NCBI GenBank assembly: GCA_026988125.1 | Contig: JALSLU010000118.1 | Location: 1 to 44,971 of the forward strand | Source of the DNA: Sulfurospirillum sp. | GTDB taxonomy: Bacteria > Campylobacterota > Campylobacteria > Campylobacterales > Sulfurospirillaceae | Direction: 5' to 3' | DNA: 44,971 nt | Notes under the pieces: generated by a model | Database searches by the model: none | The model's input: the letters and a program-made list of their open reading frames with translations, nothing else | What the model was told of the DNA's origin: nothing | Made by a program: the position numbers and the translations under genes | Shown: piece by piece, positions 10,113 to 19,256 of the stretch | How positions within the stretch are numbered: position 1 is the first letter of the stretch | Layout: every line of letters begins with the position of its first letter

Positions 10113-11645
10113 GTGAGAGCATTGATTAGCGTTAGTGATAAAACAGGCATAGTTGATTTTGCAAAAAATTTAGAAGAGTTGGGATATGAGATAGTTTCAA
10201 CTGGTGGTACTTTTAAGCTTTTAAAAAGTGAGGGTGTAAAGGCCATTGAGATAGATGAGGTTACAAAGTTTCCTGAGTGCTTTGAAGGAAGAGTTAAAAC
10301 TTTAAATCCATATGTCCACGGTGGGATTTTATACAGAAGAGACAAAGACTCACACATAACTCAAGCTAAAGAGCTAGGTGTTGAGGGCATAGATTTAGTT
10401 TGTGTAAATCTTTACCCCTTTAAAGAGACCATATCAAAAACTGATGATTTTGAAGAGATTGTTGAAAACATTGACATAGGCGGTCCTGCTATGGTCAGGA
10501 GTGCTGCTAAAAACTTTGAGAGTGTTTTAATAGTAACTGATGTTTGTGACTACGATAGTGTAATAGAAGCTATAAAAAGTGGTAAAAATAGTCTAGAGTT
10601 TAGAAGAGACTTGATGATAAAAGCATTTGAGTATACCGCTTCTTATGATTCAATGATAGCAAACTATATGAATAAGAGATTTAACTCAGGTTTTGGCTCT
10701 AAGCAGTTCATAGTAGGCTCAAAAGCATTTGATACACGATATGGAGAAAATCCTCATCAAAAAGGAGCTCTTTATGAATTTGACTATTTCTTTACAAATA
10801 ACTTCAAAGCTCTAAAGGGAGAAGCAAGTTTTAATAACATGACAGACATAAATGGCGCTGTTAAAATTGCCTCTTCTTTTGGAACAGCCCCTGCGGTTGC
10901 TATAATTAAACATGCTAATCCTTGTGGATTTGCTGTTGGTGAAAATTTGTTAGATAGCTATACAAAGGCTCTAAAGTGTGATCCTATCTCAGCTTTTGGA
11001 GGTGTTGTAGCAATCAATGGAACACTAGATGTTGAATTAGCAAAAAAGATAAATGAGATTTTTATAGAGGTTATTATCGCTGCTAATGTAGATAAAGAAG
11101 CACTTGCAATTTTTGAAAATAAAAAAAGAATTAAAGTTTTCACCCAAGAGAGTAAGTATCTTATAGCAAATGAAGATGAGTATGATTTCAAACATGTAGA
11201 TGGCGGATTTGTTTACCAAGATAGCGATAAAGTTGGAGAAGATGAGGTAAAAAATGCTACATGTAAAACAAAAAGAGAAGCAACATCTAATGAGTTAAAA
11301 GATATGGAAATCGCACTAAAAGTAGCAGCTCTTACAAAATCTAACTGTGTTGTATATGTAAAAGATAGTGCTATGGTTGCTATTGGAATGGGAATGACAA
11401 GTAGGGTAGATGCCGCTAAAGCAGCTCTAAGAAAAGCTGAGGATTTAGGTTTGGATTTAAATGGATGTGTTTTGGCTAGTGAGGCATTTTTTCCATTTAG
11501 AGATAGCATAGATGAGGCTTATAAAGCTGGTGTAAAAGCTGTGATTGAGCCTGGTGGAAGTATGAGAGATGCTGAGGTTATAGAAGCAGCCAATGAGTAT
11601 GGAATGGCTCTTTATTTTACTGGTATAAGGCACTTTTTACATTAA
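10113..11645 (+). CDS. purH: Bifunctional AICAR formyltransferase/IMP cyclohydrolase PurH (GTG start)
   Basis: [94 protein letters not shown]. Confidence 0.96.
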   Translation: MRALISVSDKTGIVDFAKNLEELGYEIVSTGGTFKLLKSEGVKAIEIDEVTKFPECFEGRVKTLNPYVHGGILYRRDKDSHITQAKELGVEGIDLVCVNLYPFKETISKTDDFEEIVENIDIGGPAMVRSAAKNFESVLIVTDVCDYDSVIEAIKSGKNSLEFRRDLMIKAFEYTASYDSMIANYMNKRFNSGFGSKQFIVGSKAFDTRYGENPHQKGALYEFDYFFTNNFKALKGEASFNNMTDINGAVKIASSFGTAPAVAIIKHANPCGFAVGENLLDSYTKALKCDPISAFGGVVAINGTLDVELAKKINEIFIEVIIAANVDKEALAIFENKKRIKVFTQESKYLIANEDEYDFKHVDGGFVYQDSDKVGEDEVKNATCKTKREATSNELKDMEIALKVAALTKSNCVVYVKDSAMVAIGMGMTSRVDAAKAALRKAEDLGLDLNGCVLASEAFFPFRDSIDEAYKAGVKAVIEPGGSMRDAEVIEAANEYGMALYFTGIRHFLH

Positions 11646-11714
11646 AAATTAAGATTTTTTGTAAGTAAGTAATGTTAAAATAGTTACGGTTTTATTTTTA
11701 TAAAAGGAAAAGTT

Positions 11715-12059
11715 TTGGAAATAGATGTAAAAGATGGTCAAATTCAAATAGAGATTTATGTTAGGGACAATATAAAAAGTATATCGGATAACGATAGACT
11801 TAAGCATACTATAGAGCAAGCATGTAAAGCTGATGATAAAAAACCTGTTCACATACATATAAAGGACTCATTTATAATTACATCTTCAGTTATAGGTTTT
11901 TTAATTAAGTATATAAAAAAAGATAAATTCCCAATCTATCTGTATGTTTATAATCAAGAGTTATATGATATGCTTGATGATATGGATTTAATTGGTCTGT
12001 TAAATATAAAGGGCGCCTCTAAAAACCCTAGCATATCTCAGAGGGATAAAAAAAGATGA
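11715..12059 (+). CDS. STAS-like small protein; last ~16 residues encoded by element A
   Basis: Short alpha/beta protein (HIHIKDSFIITSSVIGFLIKYIK) resembling STAS; terminal [15 protein letters not shown] lies within the palindromic element. Confidence 0.6.
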   Translation: MEIDVKDGQIQIEIYVRDNIKSISDNDRLKHTIEQACKADDKKPVHIHIKDSFIITSSVIGFLIKYIKKDKFPIYLYVYNQELYDMLDDMDLIGLLNIKGASKNPSISQRDKKR

Positions 12060-12276
12060 GATTGTGAAAAATCTTTTTTGAAGCGTAGCTGAAGCTACGG
12101 TGATAAAAAGTTTTTTGCAATATCGCTTTTTTTATCCCTCCCTTAGGGCACTACATAGGAGCTTACACTCTTCGTTACTCTTTTTCGCCTTAGCTTTGGC
12201 TAGGGCTTCAAAAGAGTGCCTTAATTGTAAACTCCTATGTAGTGCTGAGATATACTAGGGTTTTTAGAGGTGCCCT
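12010..12276 (-). repeat. Nested palindromic element A (reverse orientation relative to element B)
   Basis: Outer arms 12010-12041 / 12245-12276 (30/32 matching); hairpin 12041-12055 / 12126-12140 with apex CGTAGC-TGAA-GCTACG (12084-12099); palindrome CCCTTAGGG 12140-12148; hairpin 12148-12167 / 12226-12245 (19/20) with apex GCCTTAGC-TTTG-GCTAGGGC. Confidence 0.92.
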
Positions 12277-12285
12277 AAGAAAGGT

Positions 12286-13884
12286 ATGATTATGATTAAA
12301 AAGAGTATAGGACTTAAAATTGCTTTTACATTGATTCCTTTATTGCTAATTAGTTTTATGGTGTTGCAATACTTTATAGTTTCTGAATTTAAAAACTCAT
12401 CTATGGAACAAAGTATTAGAAGTTTGAACTCTTTTAGTAAATCAGTTTTTCAAACGGTAAGAGTTGCTATGAATTTAGGAGATCCGGAACTGATAAAAAA
12501 ATCATTAGAAGATGCATCAAAAATGGATGGAATTGAAGAGTTGAAGATACACAAATCTCAAATAGTTATAGATACTTTTGGATTAAATGCAAAGCCAAGC
12601 AGTGAAGAGTTGATTAAAAATTTAATCAAAAATCCTCAAGTCAAAACTATTTTGTTGGATGATGAAAATGGACATAGAGTTAGGCTCCTTAGACCTTTAA
12701 TAGCGACCAATGAATGTTTAGCTTGTCATGCTACTAGTAAAAGAGGTGATGTACTGGGGGTTATGGATATGACATACTCATTTAAAAAAATTGATAAAAG
12801 TATAGAAGAGAGTAGTTTTAAGTTTATCATTATATTTGTTATTTCTTTGATTGTTACAGCACTTTTAGTAATGATTGTTTTGAAAAAAGTAGTTGGAGAT
12901 CCCATATTAACTCTAAAAGATAGAGTTAAAGATTTAGCGGGAGGAAATGGTGATTTAACTGCGAGATTGAAGATAAATTCGGAGGATGAAATATCTGAAG
13001 TTGCTAAATATATAAATCTTTTTATAGAAAAAATTCAAAACTTGATTATATCATCACAAGATACTGCTAAAAAGGTTAATGAGACTGATGAAAGATTAAA
13101 TGCTAATGTTGAAAAAATTTCAAAAAGTGCATTAGGGCAGACTAAGAGCATTAGTAAAACATTTGAAGTTATGAAAAGTGTAGAATCAAATTTAGGAATA
13201 TCAGAAGAGTTAGCAATAAAAACTGCTGAAGATAATATGGAAGCATATAAAATTTTGGATAATATGAGTCAATCTTTAAATGATGTTGTGGAAAAAATTA
13301 TTCTTTCGTCTCAAAGTGAACAAGATATGTCGATTCAAATTCAATCAGTTGTTTCTCAAACAGAGCAAATCAAGGGTGTTTTGGAAATGATAAAAGATAT
13401 AGCGGATCAAACAAATCTGCTAGCGTTAAATGCTGCAATTGAGGCTGCAAGAGCAGGTGAACATGGGAGAGGTTTTGCAGTTGTAGCTGATGAGGTAAGA
13501 AAACTAGCTGAGAGAACACAGAAGTCTTTAAGTGAAATAGACTCAACCATTAGTATAATAGTTCAAGGAGTTACTGAGTTAAGCTCAAATATGGAAAAAA
13601 ATGCCCAAGCTATGCAAAATGTTTCAAGTAGTGCTGAAGCTGTAAAAAATGAGTCAGAGAAGACAAAAGAGAAAACAAAACAGTCCATAAAAGTTTCAAA
13701 AGAAGCATCAAAGAAAGTTGTAGAAATTTCTCATCTGACAAATGTTATGATGGAGCAGATGAAAGAAACATTTGAAGCTTCAAATTATAATGAGAAGATC
13801 GCAAGTGATCTTTCTAAAATTTCGGAAGATATGACAAAAATTGCTCAAGATCTAAAAGAAACACTCTCCACTTTTAGAGTTTAG
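12286..13884 (+). CDS. Methyl-accepting chemotaxis protein with periplasmic c-type heme motif (Tll0287/DUF3365-like sensor)
   Basis: TM-sensor-TM-HAMP-MA layout; signalling tip [41 protein letters not shown]; periplasmic NECLACHAT (CxxCH, 12715-12729). Confidence 0.93.
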   Translation: MIMIKKSIGLKIAFTLIPLLLISFMVLQYFIVSEFKNSSMEQSIRSLNSFSKSVFQTVRVAMNLGDPELIKKSLEDASKMDGIEELKIHKSQIVIDTFGLNAKPSSEELIKNLIKNPQVKTILLDDENGHRVRLLRPLIATNECLACHATSKRGDVLGVMDMTYSFKKIDKSIEESSFKFIIIFVISLIVTALLVMIVLKKVVGDPILTLKDRVKDLAGGNGDLTARLKINSEDEISEVAKYINLFIEKIQNLIISSQDTAKKVNETDERLNANVEKISKSALGQTKSISKTFEVMKSVESNLGISEELAIKTAEDNMEAYKILDNMSQSLNDVVEKIILSSQSEQDMSIQIQSVVSQTEQIKGVLEMIKDIADQTNLLALNAAIEAARAGEHGRGFAVVADEVRKLAERTQKSLSEIDSTISIIVQGVTELSSNMEKNAQAMQNVSSSAEAVKNESEKTKEKTKQSIKVSKEASKKVVEISHLTNVMMEQMKETFEASNYNEKIASDLSKISEDMTKIAQDLKETLSTFRV

Positions 13885-13885
13885 T

Positions 13886-15844
13886 TTAGGTATGGATACC
13901 TCTGAGAGTATCCATATGCTTGATGGTTTCTAATTTTTCTTCAATTTCCAAGAGCCTATCTATAAGAGGCTCTAACTCCTCTTCCTTTTTGCTCAGCTCC
14001 TCACTGAGTTTGATAAGTCCAATTTTTTCATAGCACTCTGGGTTAGATAGACACTTTTTCAACTCCTCTATCTTGTTTTCAATCTCATCAATTTGGTCTG
14101 GAAGTTTTTCATACTCTAGTTTTTCTTTGTAGCTTAGCTTTACACTTCTGTTTGTAGGAGCTTTTTGTCCCTCTTTCTCTGTTTTTGCTGTAAAATTTTC
14201 TAAGCTTTTCAACTCTTTTTCAATCTCAAGATACTCACTGTAGCTCTGGTAACTCTCCTCAATAATGCCATTTCCTTTAAAAATAAAGAGTTTTTGAGCA
14301 ATTTTATCTACAAAGTATCTATCGTGGCTTACAAATATAACTGCTCCTTGAAAGCTTTGGATGTACTCTTCAAGTATGTTTATAGTCGGTATGTCTAGAT
14401 CATTTGTAGGCTCATCCAAGATCAAACAATCGATCGCTTTGGTGAAAAGAAGTGCTAGGGCAACTCTGTTTTTTTCGCCTCCACTTAAAACACCTATCTT
14501 TTTGTCCAAATGTTCCCTTGGAAATAAAAAGTTTTTCAAGTAGCCATACACATGCATATTTTTACCCTTGACATCTACCCTGTCTCCACCGTTTGGACAG
14601 AAAGTTTCTATGAGATTTTTTTCATCGTCTAGTGAAGTTCTTTGCTGATCAAAGTAGCCAATCTTAAACTCTCCTCTTTTAAAAACTCCACTATCTGGCT
14701 TTAATTCTCCTAGTAAAATCTTAAGAAGGGTTGATTTTCCTGCACCATTTTTGCCTACTATGGCAATCCTGTCTCTTTGTAAGATTCTAGTTGAAAAATT
14801 TTTTATAAGAAGTTTATCGCCTAGTTTTTTTGAGAGATTATAGATTTCAAAGAGCATCTTTTGTTTATTTGTAGATTTTGTTTGGTTGAAGTTTTTCTGC
14901 TCTCTCTCTAACTCTAGCTTTATCTTGTTTATAACAGAGGGGTTTTTTTTGGCTTCCTCTCTCATCTTAAGAACCCTTTGCTTTCTTCCCTCATTTCTTT
15001 TGAGTCTAGCCTTTACTCCTCTTCTTAACCACTCCTCTTCGCTCTTTAAGTGCTTTAGCAAAACCTCATGAGACTTTTGCATACTCTTTAAAAGCTCCTC
15101 TTTCGCCCTCAAATAGTCCTCATATCCGCCACTAAATGACCTTAGTTTACAATTATCAATCTCTACAGTTTTTGTAGCAATTTTATCTATGAAGTACCTA
15201 TCATGTGAGATAAATACCAAAGTAAATCTCTCTTTCAAAAGCATCTCTTCTAAAAACTCAACCATATAGACATCTAGGTGATTAGTAGGTTCATCCAAAA
15301 GTAAAATATCTGGTTTTTTCAGGATAAGACCAGCTAAAGTTACCCTTCTTTGCTCACCTCCACTTAGCACAGTTACGGATCTTTGCTCATACTCTTTTAA
15401 AGAAAATTGAGCCAAAACTCTCTCAATTTTGTCATCCAAGTTCCAAGCGTTGTGTAGATCTAAAAAGTTTGTTAACTCTTCGTGTCTTTTTAGAAGCTCT
15501 GTGTTTTTAAAATCATTTTCAAGCTTCAAAGAGATCTCTTCATACTCTTTTTTTGCCTCTTTTAACTCTGTTAGCTCATTTTCAATGGCATCTCTTACAG
15601 ATAAATTTTCATCAAAAGTAGGAGATTGAGAGAGCATTTCTATTTTTATACCATTTTGAACTATTCTTCTGCCTTCATCAAACTCTAAAGAGCCATCTAT
15701 TATCTTCATAAGAGTGGATTTTCCACCACCATTTTTTCCAATTATACAGATTCTCTCCCCTCGATTTACAAAAAAATCTATCTCTTTTAATATCTGTTGT
15801 GATTCATACGCTTTACTTACTGATAGTAGATCTAATAGTGCCAA
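13886..15844 (-). CDS. ABC-F family ATPase (Uup-like)
   Basis: Two Walker A (GKNGGGKSTLMK, GKNGAGKSTLLK), two signature motifs (LSGGEQRRVTLA, LSGGEKNRVALA), linker and C-terminal coiled coil. Confidence 0.93.
   Translation of the reverse strand: MALLDLLSVSKAYESQQILKEIDFFVNRGERICIIGKNGGGKSTLMKIIDGSLEFDEGRRIVQNGIKIEMLSQSPTFDENLSVRDAIENELTELKEAKKEYEEISLKLENDFKNTELLKRHEELTNFLDLHNAWNLDDKIERVLAQFSLKEYEQRSVTVLSGGEQRRVTLAGLILKKPDILLLDEPTNHLDVYMVEFLEEMLLKERFTLVFISHDRYFIDKIATKTVEIDNCKLRSFSGGYEDYLRAKEELLKSMQKSHEVLLKHLKSEEEWLRRGVKARLKRNEGRKQRVLKMREEAKKNPSVINKIKLELEREQKNFNQTKSTNKQKMLFEIYNLSKKLGDKLLIKNFSTRILQRDRIAIVGKNGAGKSTLLKILLGELKPDSGVFKRGEFKIGYFDQQRTSLDDEKNLIETFCPNGGDRVDVKGKNMHVYGYLKNFLFPREHLDKKIGVLSGGEKNRVALALLFTKAIDCLILDEPTNDLDIPTINILEEYIQSFQGAVIFVSHDRYFVDKIAQKLFIFKGNGIIEESYQSYSEYLEIEKELKSLENFTAKTEKEGQKAPTNRSVKLSYKEKLEYEKLPDQIDEIENKIEELKKCLSNPECYEKIGLIKLSEELSKKEEELEPLIDRLLEIEEKLETIKHMDTLRGIHT
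13891..13916. terminator. Candidate bidirectional terminator hairpin at convergent gene ends
   Basis: tatggatac-(8 nt)-gtatccata perfect 9-bp stem at the junction of convergent 12286 (+) and 13886 (-) CDS; overlaps the ABC-F 3' end. Confidence 0.35.
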
Positions 15845-15913
15845 ATTGTCTCCGTTTTTTTATTGTATGAATTTTAACAATTTTTTGCTACAATTACAAT
15901 GAAGTTGAATTTA

Positions 15914-15970
15914 TAAGTACCTGATCAAAAGAGTGCAAATTGATTGGTATCTCTTTTGGTTGGGTACTTA
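15914..15970 (+). repeat. 20-bp stem, 17-nt loop inverted repeat in divergent intergenic region
   Basis: taagtacctgatcaaaagag / ctcttttggttgggtactta: 17 Watson-Crick plus 3 G-T pairs, no mismatches. Confidence 0.8.
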
Positions 15971-16051
15971 AGTTAGGCTACTATGTGCATAGATAGACCA
16001 AAACCAGAAATAAGTATAAATTAGATACAATCACGCTAAAAAAGGTAATCT

Positions 16052-17251
16052 ATGTTTGAAATAGTTCTTGTTATATATGCTCTTTATGTGCTTATGAAAA
16101 TCTACATAAGTATAGCGGAGGTAAATTTTGTAAAATTAGCAAAAAAAAGAGCTCCAATTATACTCTCTAGTGAAAATTATGCCGTTGCAGCAGATTATAA
16201 GATTGAGAGTTTGAAAATCTCTATAGTTGAATCTCTTTATGAGTTGTTACTCTTTTTTGGTTGGGTTAGTTTTGGCTTTAAAGCACTAAGTGGAGTGATT
16301 GGTTTTGAGAATCAAACTTTAGAAGCTATTGTTTTTGTTTTGAGCTTTGTTTCTATAAACTACATTCTTGGACTTCCTTTTGAAATTTACAAGGTGTTTA
16401 ATTTAGATAAAAGATATGGATTTTCCACCATCGATGTAAAAACTTATCTTATTGACCAAGCCAAAGGTGCAGTTATGTTTTTTCTGTTTGGCTCATTGGT
16501 TATTTGGCTTCTTGTTTGGATTATGGGTAGTTTTGAAAACTGGTGGATCTATGGCTTTTTAGCAGTCTTTGTTATAATTTTATTTATAAATATGATCTAT
16601 CCGACACTAATTGCTCCAATTTTTAATAAGTTTACAATTTTAGAAGATAGTGAGCTAAAAGAGGCTATAGAAAATCTTTTGAAAAAAGCGGGACTAAAAA
16701 GTAGTGGAGTTTTTACTATAGATGCTAGCAAAAGAGACAAAAGATTGAATGCCTACTTTGGAGGCTTAGGAAAATCAAAAAGGGTTGTACTTTATGACAC
16801 ACTTGTAAAAAAGCTTACAAAAGATGAGCTTTTAGCAGTTTTAGGGCATGAGCTTGGGCATTTTAAGCATAAAGATATAGTTAAAAATATATTCTCAAGT
16901 GGGCTTATGATGTTTGTTATGTTTTATCTGTTTGGTAACTTACCTACTAGTTTGTTTGAGGGCATTGGTGTAGAAAAATCACCTCAGATGGTTTTGATCC
17001 TCTTTTTACTTCTCTCGCCGGTAGTTAGTTTTATAATGATGCCAATCTTTGGGCTTTTAAGCAGACACAATGAGTTTAAAGCAGATGAGTATGGAGCAGA
17101 TGTGGGAGGTAAGAAGAATTTAGCAAATGCACTTATAAAGCTAGTAGATGAAAATAAAAGCTTTCCTTTGTCTCATAAACTAACAGTTATCTTTTATCAT
17201 ACCCACCCAAGTGTCGTTGAGAGATTAAAAAAGTTAGGTGTAGATGTTTAG
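16052..17251 (+). CDS. M48 family (Ste24/CAAX prenyl protease-like) membrane endopeptidase
   Basis: VLGHELGHFKHKD (HExxH) and NEFKADEYGAD, multiple TM segments. Confidence 0.92.
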   Translation: MFEIVLVIYALYVLMKIYISIAEVNFVKLAKKRAPIILSSENYAVAADYKIESLKISIVESLYELLLFFGWVSFGFKALSGVIGFENQTLEAIVFVLSFVSINYILGLPFEIYKVFNLDKRYGFSTIDVKTYLIDQAKGAVMFFLFGSLVIWLLVWIMGSFENWWIYGFLAVFVIILFINMIYPTLIAPIFNKFTILEDSELKEAIENLLKKAGLKSSGVFTIDASKRDKRLNAYFGGLGKSKRVVLYDTLVKKLTKDELLAVLGHELGHFKHKDIVKNIFSSGLMMFVMFYLFGNLPTSLFEGIGVEKSPQMVLILFLLLSPVVSFIMMPIFGLLSRHNEFKADEYGADVGGKKNLANALIKLVDENKSFPLSHKLTVIFYHTHPSVVERLKKLGVDV

Positions 17252-18047
17252 CGTAAAAGAGGCGCTTTTAGTAGCAGTTGGTGAGCTAAAAGGGAGTAGT
17301 AAAATCCCTCAAAAAGAGGCAAGGATTCTTTTAGCTCACTACTTAAAAAAAGATCAAATTTGGCTCATAACAAATGAAGATAGAGAGTTAGTGGATGAGG
17401 GTTACTTTGAACTTATAAGAAGAAGAAAAGAGTTTGAGCCTGTAGAGTACATAACTAACAGTGTAGTATTCTACTCTGAGGAGTTTTTTGTCGATAGTAG
17501 AGTCCTTATACCTCGCCCTGAGACAGAACTGTTAGTAGATGTTTCACTCTCTACTTGCAAGGGTATAAAAAATCCAAAAATTGTTGAGATAGGATGTGGA
17601 AGTGGAGTAGTTAGCATAATGTTAGCTAAGCTTCTGCCCACAGCTAAGATAACAGCGCTAGATATAAGTAAAGATACACTAGAGGTTTCTAAAATAAATG
17701 CAAAAAAACATGGCGTTGAAGGTAGGATTGAGTTTATATTGAGTGATTTGTTAAATAGTGTTGAGAATAGTAGTTTTGACCTGCTTGTGTCTAATCCACC
17801 ATATATCAAAAATAGCGAAGTGCTAGAGCCAAATCTCTCTTATGAGCCAGACTTAGCACTTTTTGGTGGGAAAAGTGGAGATGAGATTTTAAAAAGAATC
17901 ATAGATGAGTTCAAATCAAGAGATATAAAGTTTTTAGCTTGTGAGATGGGTTATAACCAAAGGGAAAAAATTTTAAGTTATTTAGAAAATGCAGAATTTT
18001 ATAAAGATTTAGCTGGATTTGATAGAGGATTTTTGGCTAGGAAGTAA
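17244..18047 (+). CDS. prmC: Release factor glutamine methyltransferase PrmC
   Basis: FYSEEFFVDSRVLIPRPETELLVD, VEIGCGSGVVSI, LLVSNPPYI (NPPY). Confidence 0.94.
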   Translation: MFSVKEALLVAVGELKGSSKIPQKEARILLAHYLKKDQIWLITNEDRELVDEGYFELIRRRKEFEPVEYITNSVVFYSEEFFVDSRVLIPRPETELLVDVSLSTCKGIKNPKIVEIGCGSGVVSIMLAKLLPTAKITALDISKDTLEVSKINAKKHGVEGRIEFILSDLLNSVENSSFDLLVSNPPYIKNSEVLEPNLSYEPDLALFGGKSGDEILKRIIDEFKSRDIKFLACEMGYNQREKILSYLENAEFYKDLAGFDRGFLARK

Positions 18048-18058
18048 AACCTAGCCAA
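18033..18058. terminator. Candidate terminator hairpin at prmC stop
   Basis: ttggctagg-aagtaaaa-cctagccaa perfect 9-bp stem spanning the prmC stop codon; faces convergent ftsZ. Confidence 0.5.
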
Positions 18059-18077
18059 AGAAGAGAATATAGGGGCA

Positions 18078-19256
18078 TTAGTCCATTTGGTGCCTGAGAT
18101 AGGTTGGTATATCTAAATAGTCCTCTTGACCTTCAAAACCACCACTTACCTTTTTAAGACTCATTATGCGTCTTCTTTTGAGTTCTTCATTTGTTTCATC
18201 TAGTTTTTTTAACTCTTTTGCTTTTTCAATTTTATTTTCAAAACCAGTTGCAACTATAGTTACTTTTACGCTATCATCAGCCATACCATCATCTGTAGTT
18301 GTTCCAAAGATAACATCTGCATCTTCATCAGCACTGTCATAAACTATCTCCATAGCCTCACTTATATCTGTAAGTGGACAACTCGGAGGTATATGAAAGT
18401 GAATAAGTACACCCAGAGCACCATTTATGGACATATTGTCTAAAAGTGGTGATTCTATTGCACTTTTGACTGCTTCGCTAGCAGCTCCAGTACCACTGCT
18501 TTGTCCTACACCCATAAGTGCCATACCTCTATGGCTCATAACTGTTCTAACATCGGCAAAGTCAACATTTATATCACTATCTCCACTCGATAGAACAACT
18601 TGGCTCATACCACTAACTGCACGACTCAAAACATCATCAACAATCTTAAAACTATCTTTTATTCCTAGACCTTTTTCAACTATAGAAAGAAGTTTATCAT
18701 TAGGAATTACAACTATAGAGTCACTCTCTTTTTTAAGCTCATTTAGACCAGATTCAGCTAATTTTGCTCTTTTCCTTCCTTCAAACATAAATGGTTTTGT
18801 TACAACTGATACTGTTAAAGCTCCAATCTCTTTTGCGGCTTGTGCAATCACTGGAGCAGCACCAGTTCCTGTACCTCCACCCAATCCTGAAGCTACATAG
18901 ACTATGTCTGCGCCTTCTAGGGCAGTTTTTATCTCTTCGTAGTTTTCTAGTGCGGATTCTCTACCTACCTCAGGTTGCATACCAGCACCTAACCCTTTAG
19001 TCTTTTTTTCACCAAGTTGTATTTTAACTGGAGCTTTTGAATGCTCTAGTGCTTGAGCATCAGTATTTGCTACGATTAGATCTATACCACTAACACCTTC
19101 ACTAATCATGTGGTTGACCATATTTCCACCACCACCGCCAACTCCAATCACTTTTATCTTAGCACCATATGTGTTTTTTGCCTCTTCTACAGTAAAGCCA
19201 CCCATCTTCTCTCCTAGTGTGTTAAATTCTAAAACATTTGTGCAAGTCGGTTCCAA
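18078..19256 (-). CDS. ftsZ: Cell division protein FtsZ
   Basis: KVIGVGGGGGNMVNHM, VYVASGLGGGTGTGAAPVIAQ, C-terminal DYLDIPTYLRHQ. Confidence 0.97.
   Translation of the reverse strand: MEPTCTNVLEFNTLGEKMGGFTVEEAKNTYGAKIKVIGVGGGGGNMVNHMISEGVSGIDLIVANTDAQALEHSKAPVKIQLGEKKTKGLGAGMQPEVGRESALENYEEIKTALEGADIVYVASGLGGGTGTGAAPVIAQAAKEIGALTVSVVTKPFMFEGRKRAKLAESGLNELKKESDSIVVIPNDKLLSIVEKGLGIKDSFKIVDDVLSRAVSGMSQVVLSSGDSDINVDFADVRTVMSHRGMALMGVGQSSGTGAASEAVKSAIESPLLDNMSINGALGVLIHFHIPPSCPLTDISEAMEIVYDSADEDADVIFGTTTDDGMADDSVKVTIVATGFENKIEKAKELKKLDETNEELKRRRIMSLKKVSGGFEGQEDYLDIPTYLRHQMD

Noticed and set aside
12010-12276. Element A as an intact insertion sequence
   Set aside because: Only 267 bp, no transposase ORF; can only be non-autonomous or a structured RNA. 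No convincing target-site duplication is visible at its edges.
13891-13916. Palindrome at the MCP/ABC-F convergent junction as another copy of the nested element
   Set aside because: Only a 9-bp stem with none of the AAGGCA/TAACGAAG/TAGC..GCTA motifs; best explained as a bidirectional terminator.
18427-18900. 157-aa ORF antisense to ftsZ
   Set aside because: Opposite strand of a clear FtsZ; low-complexity composition reflecting the codon bias of the opposite strand. The same reasoning applies to other antisense ORFs such as 205-438, 11213-11509, 17471-17809, 26612-26971 and 41372-41767.
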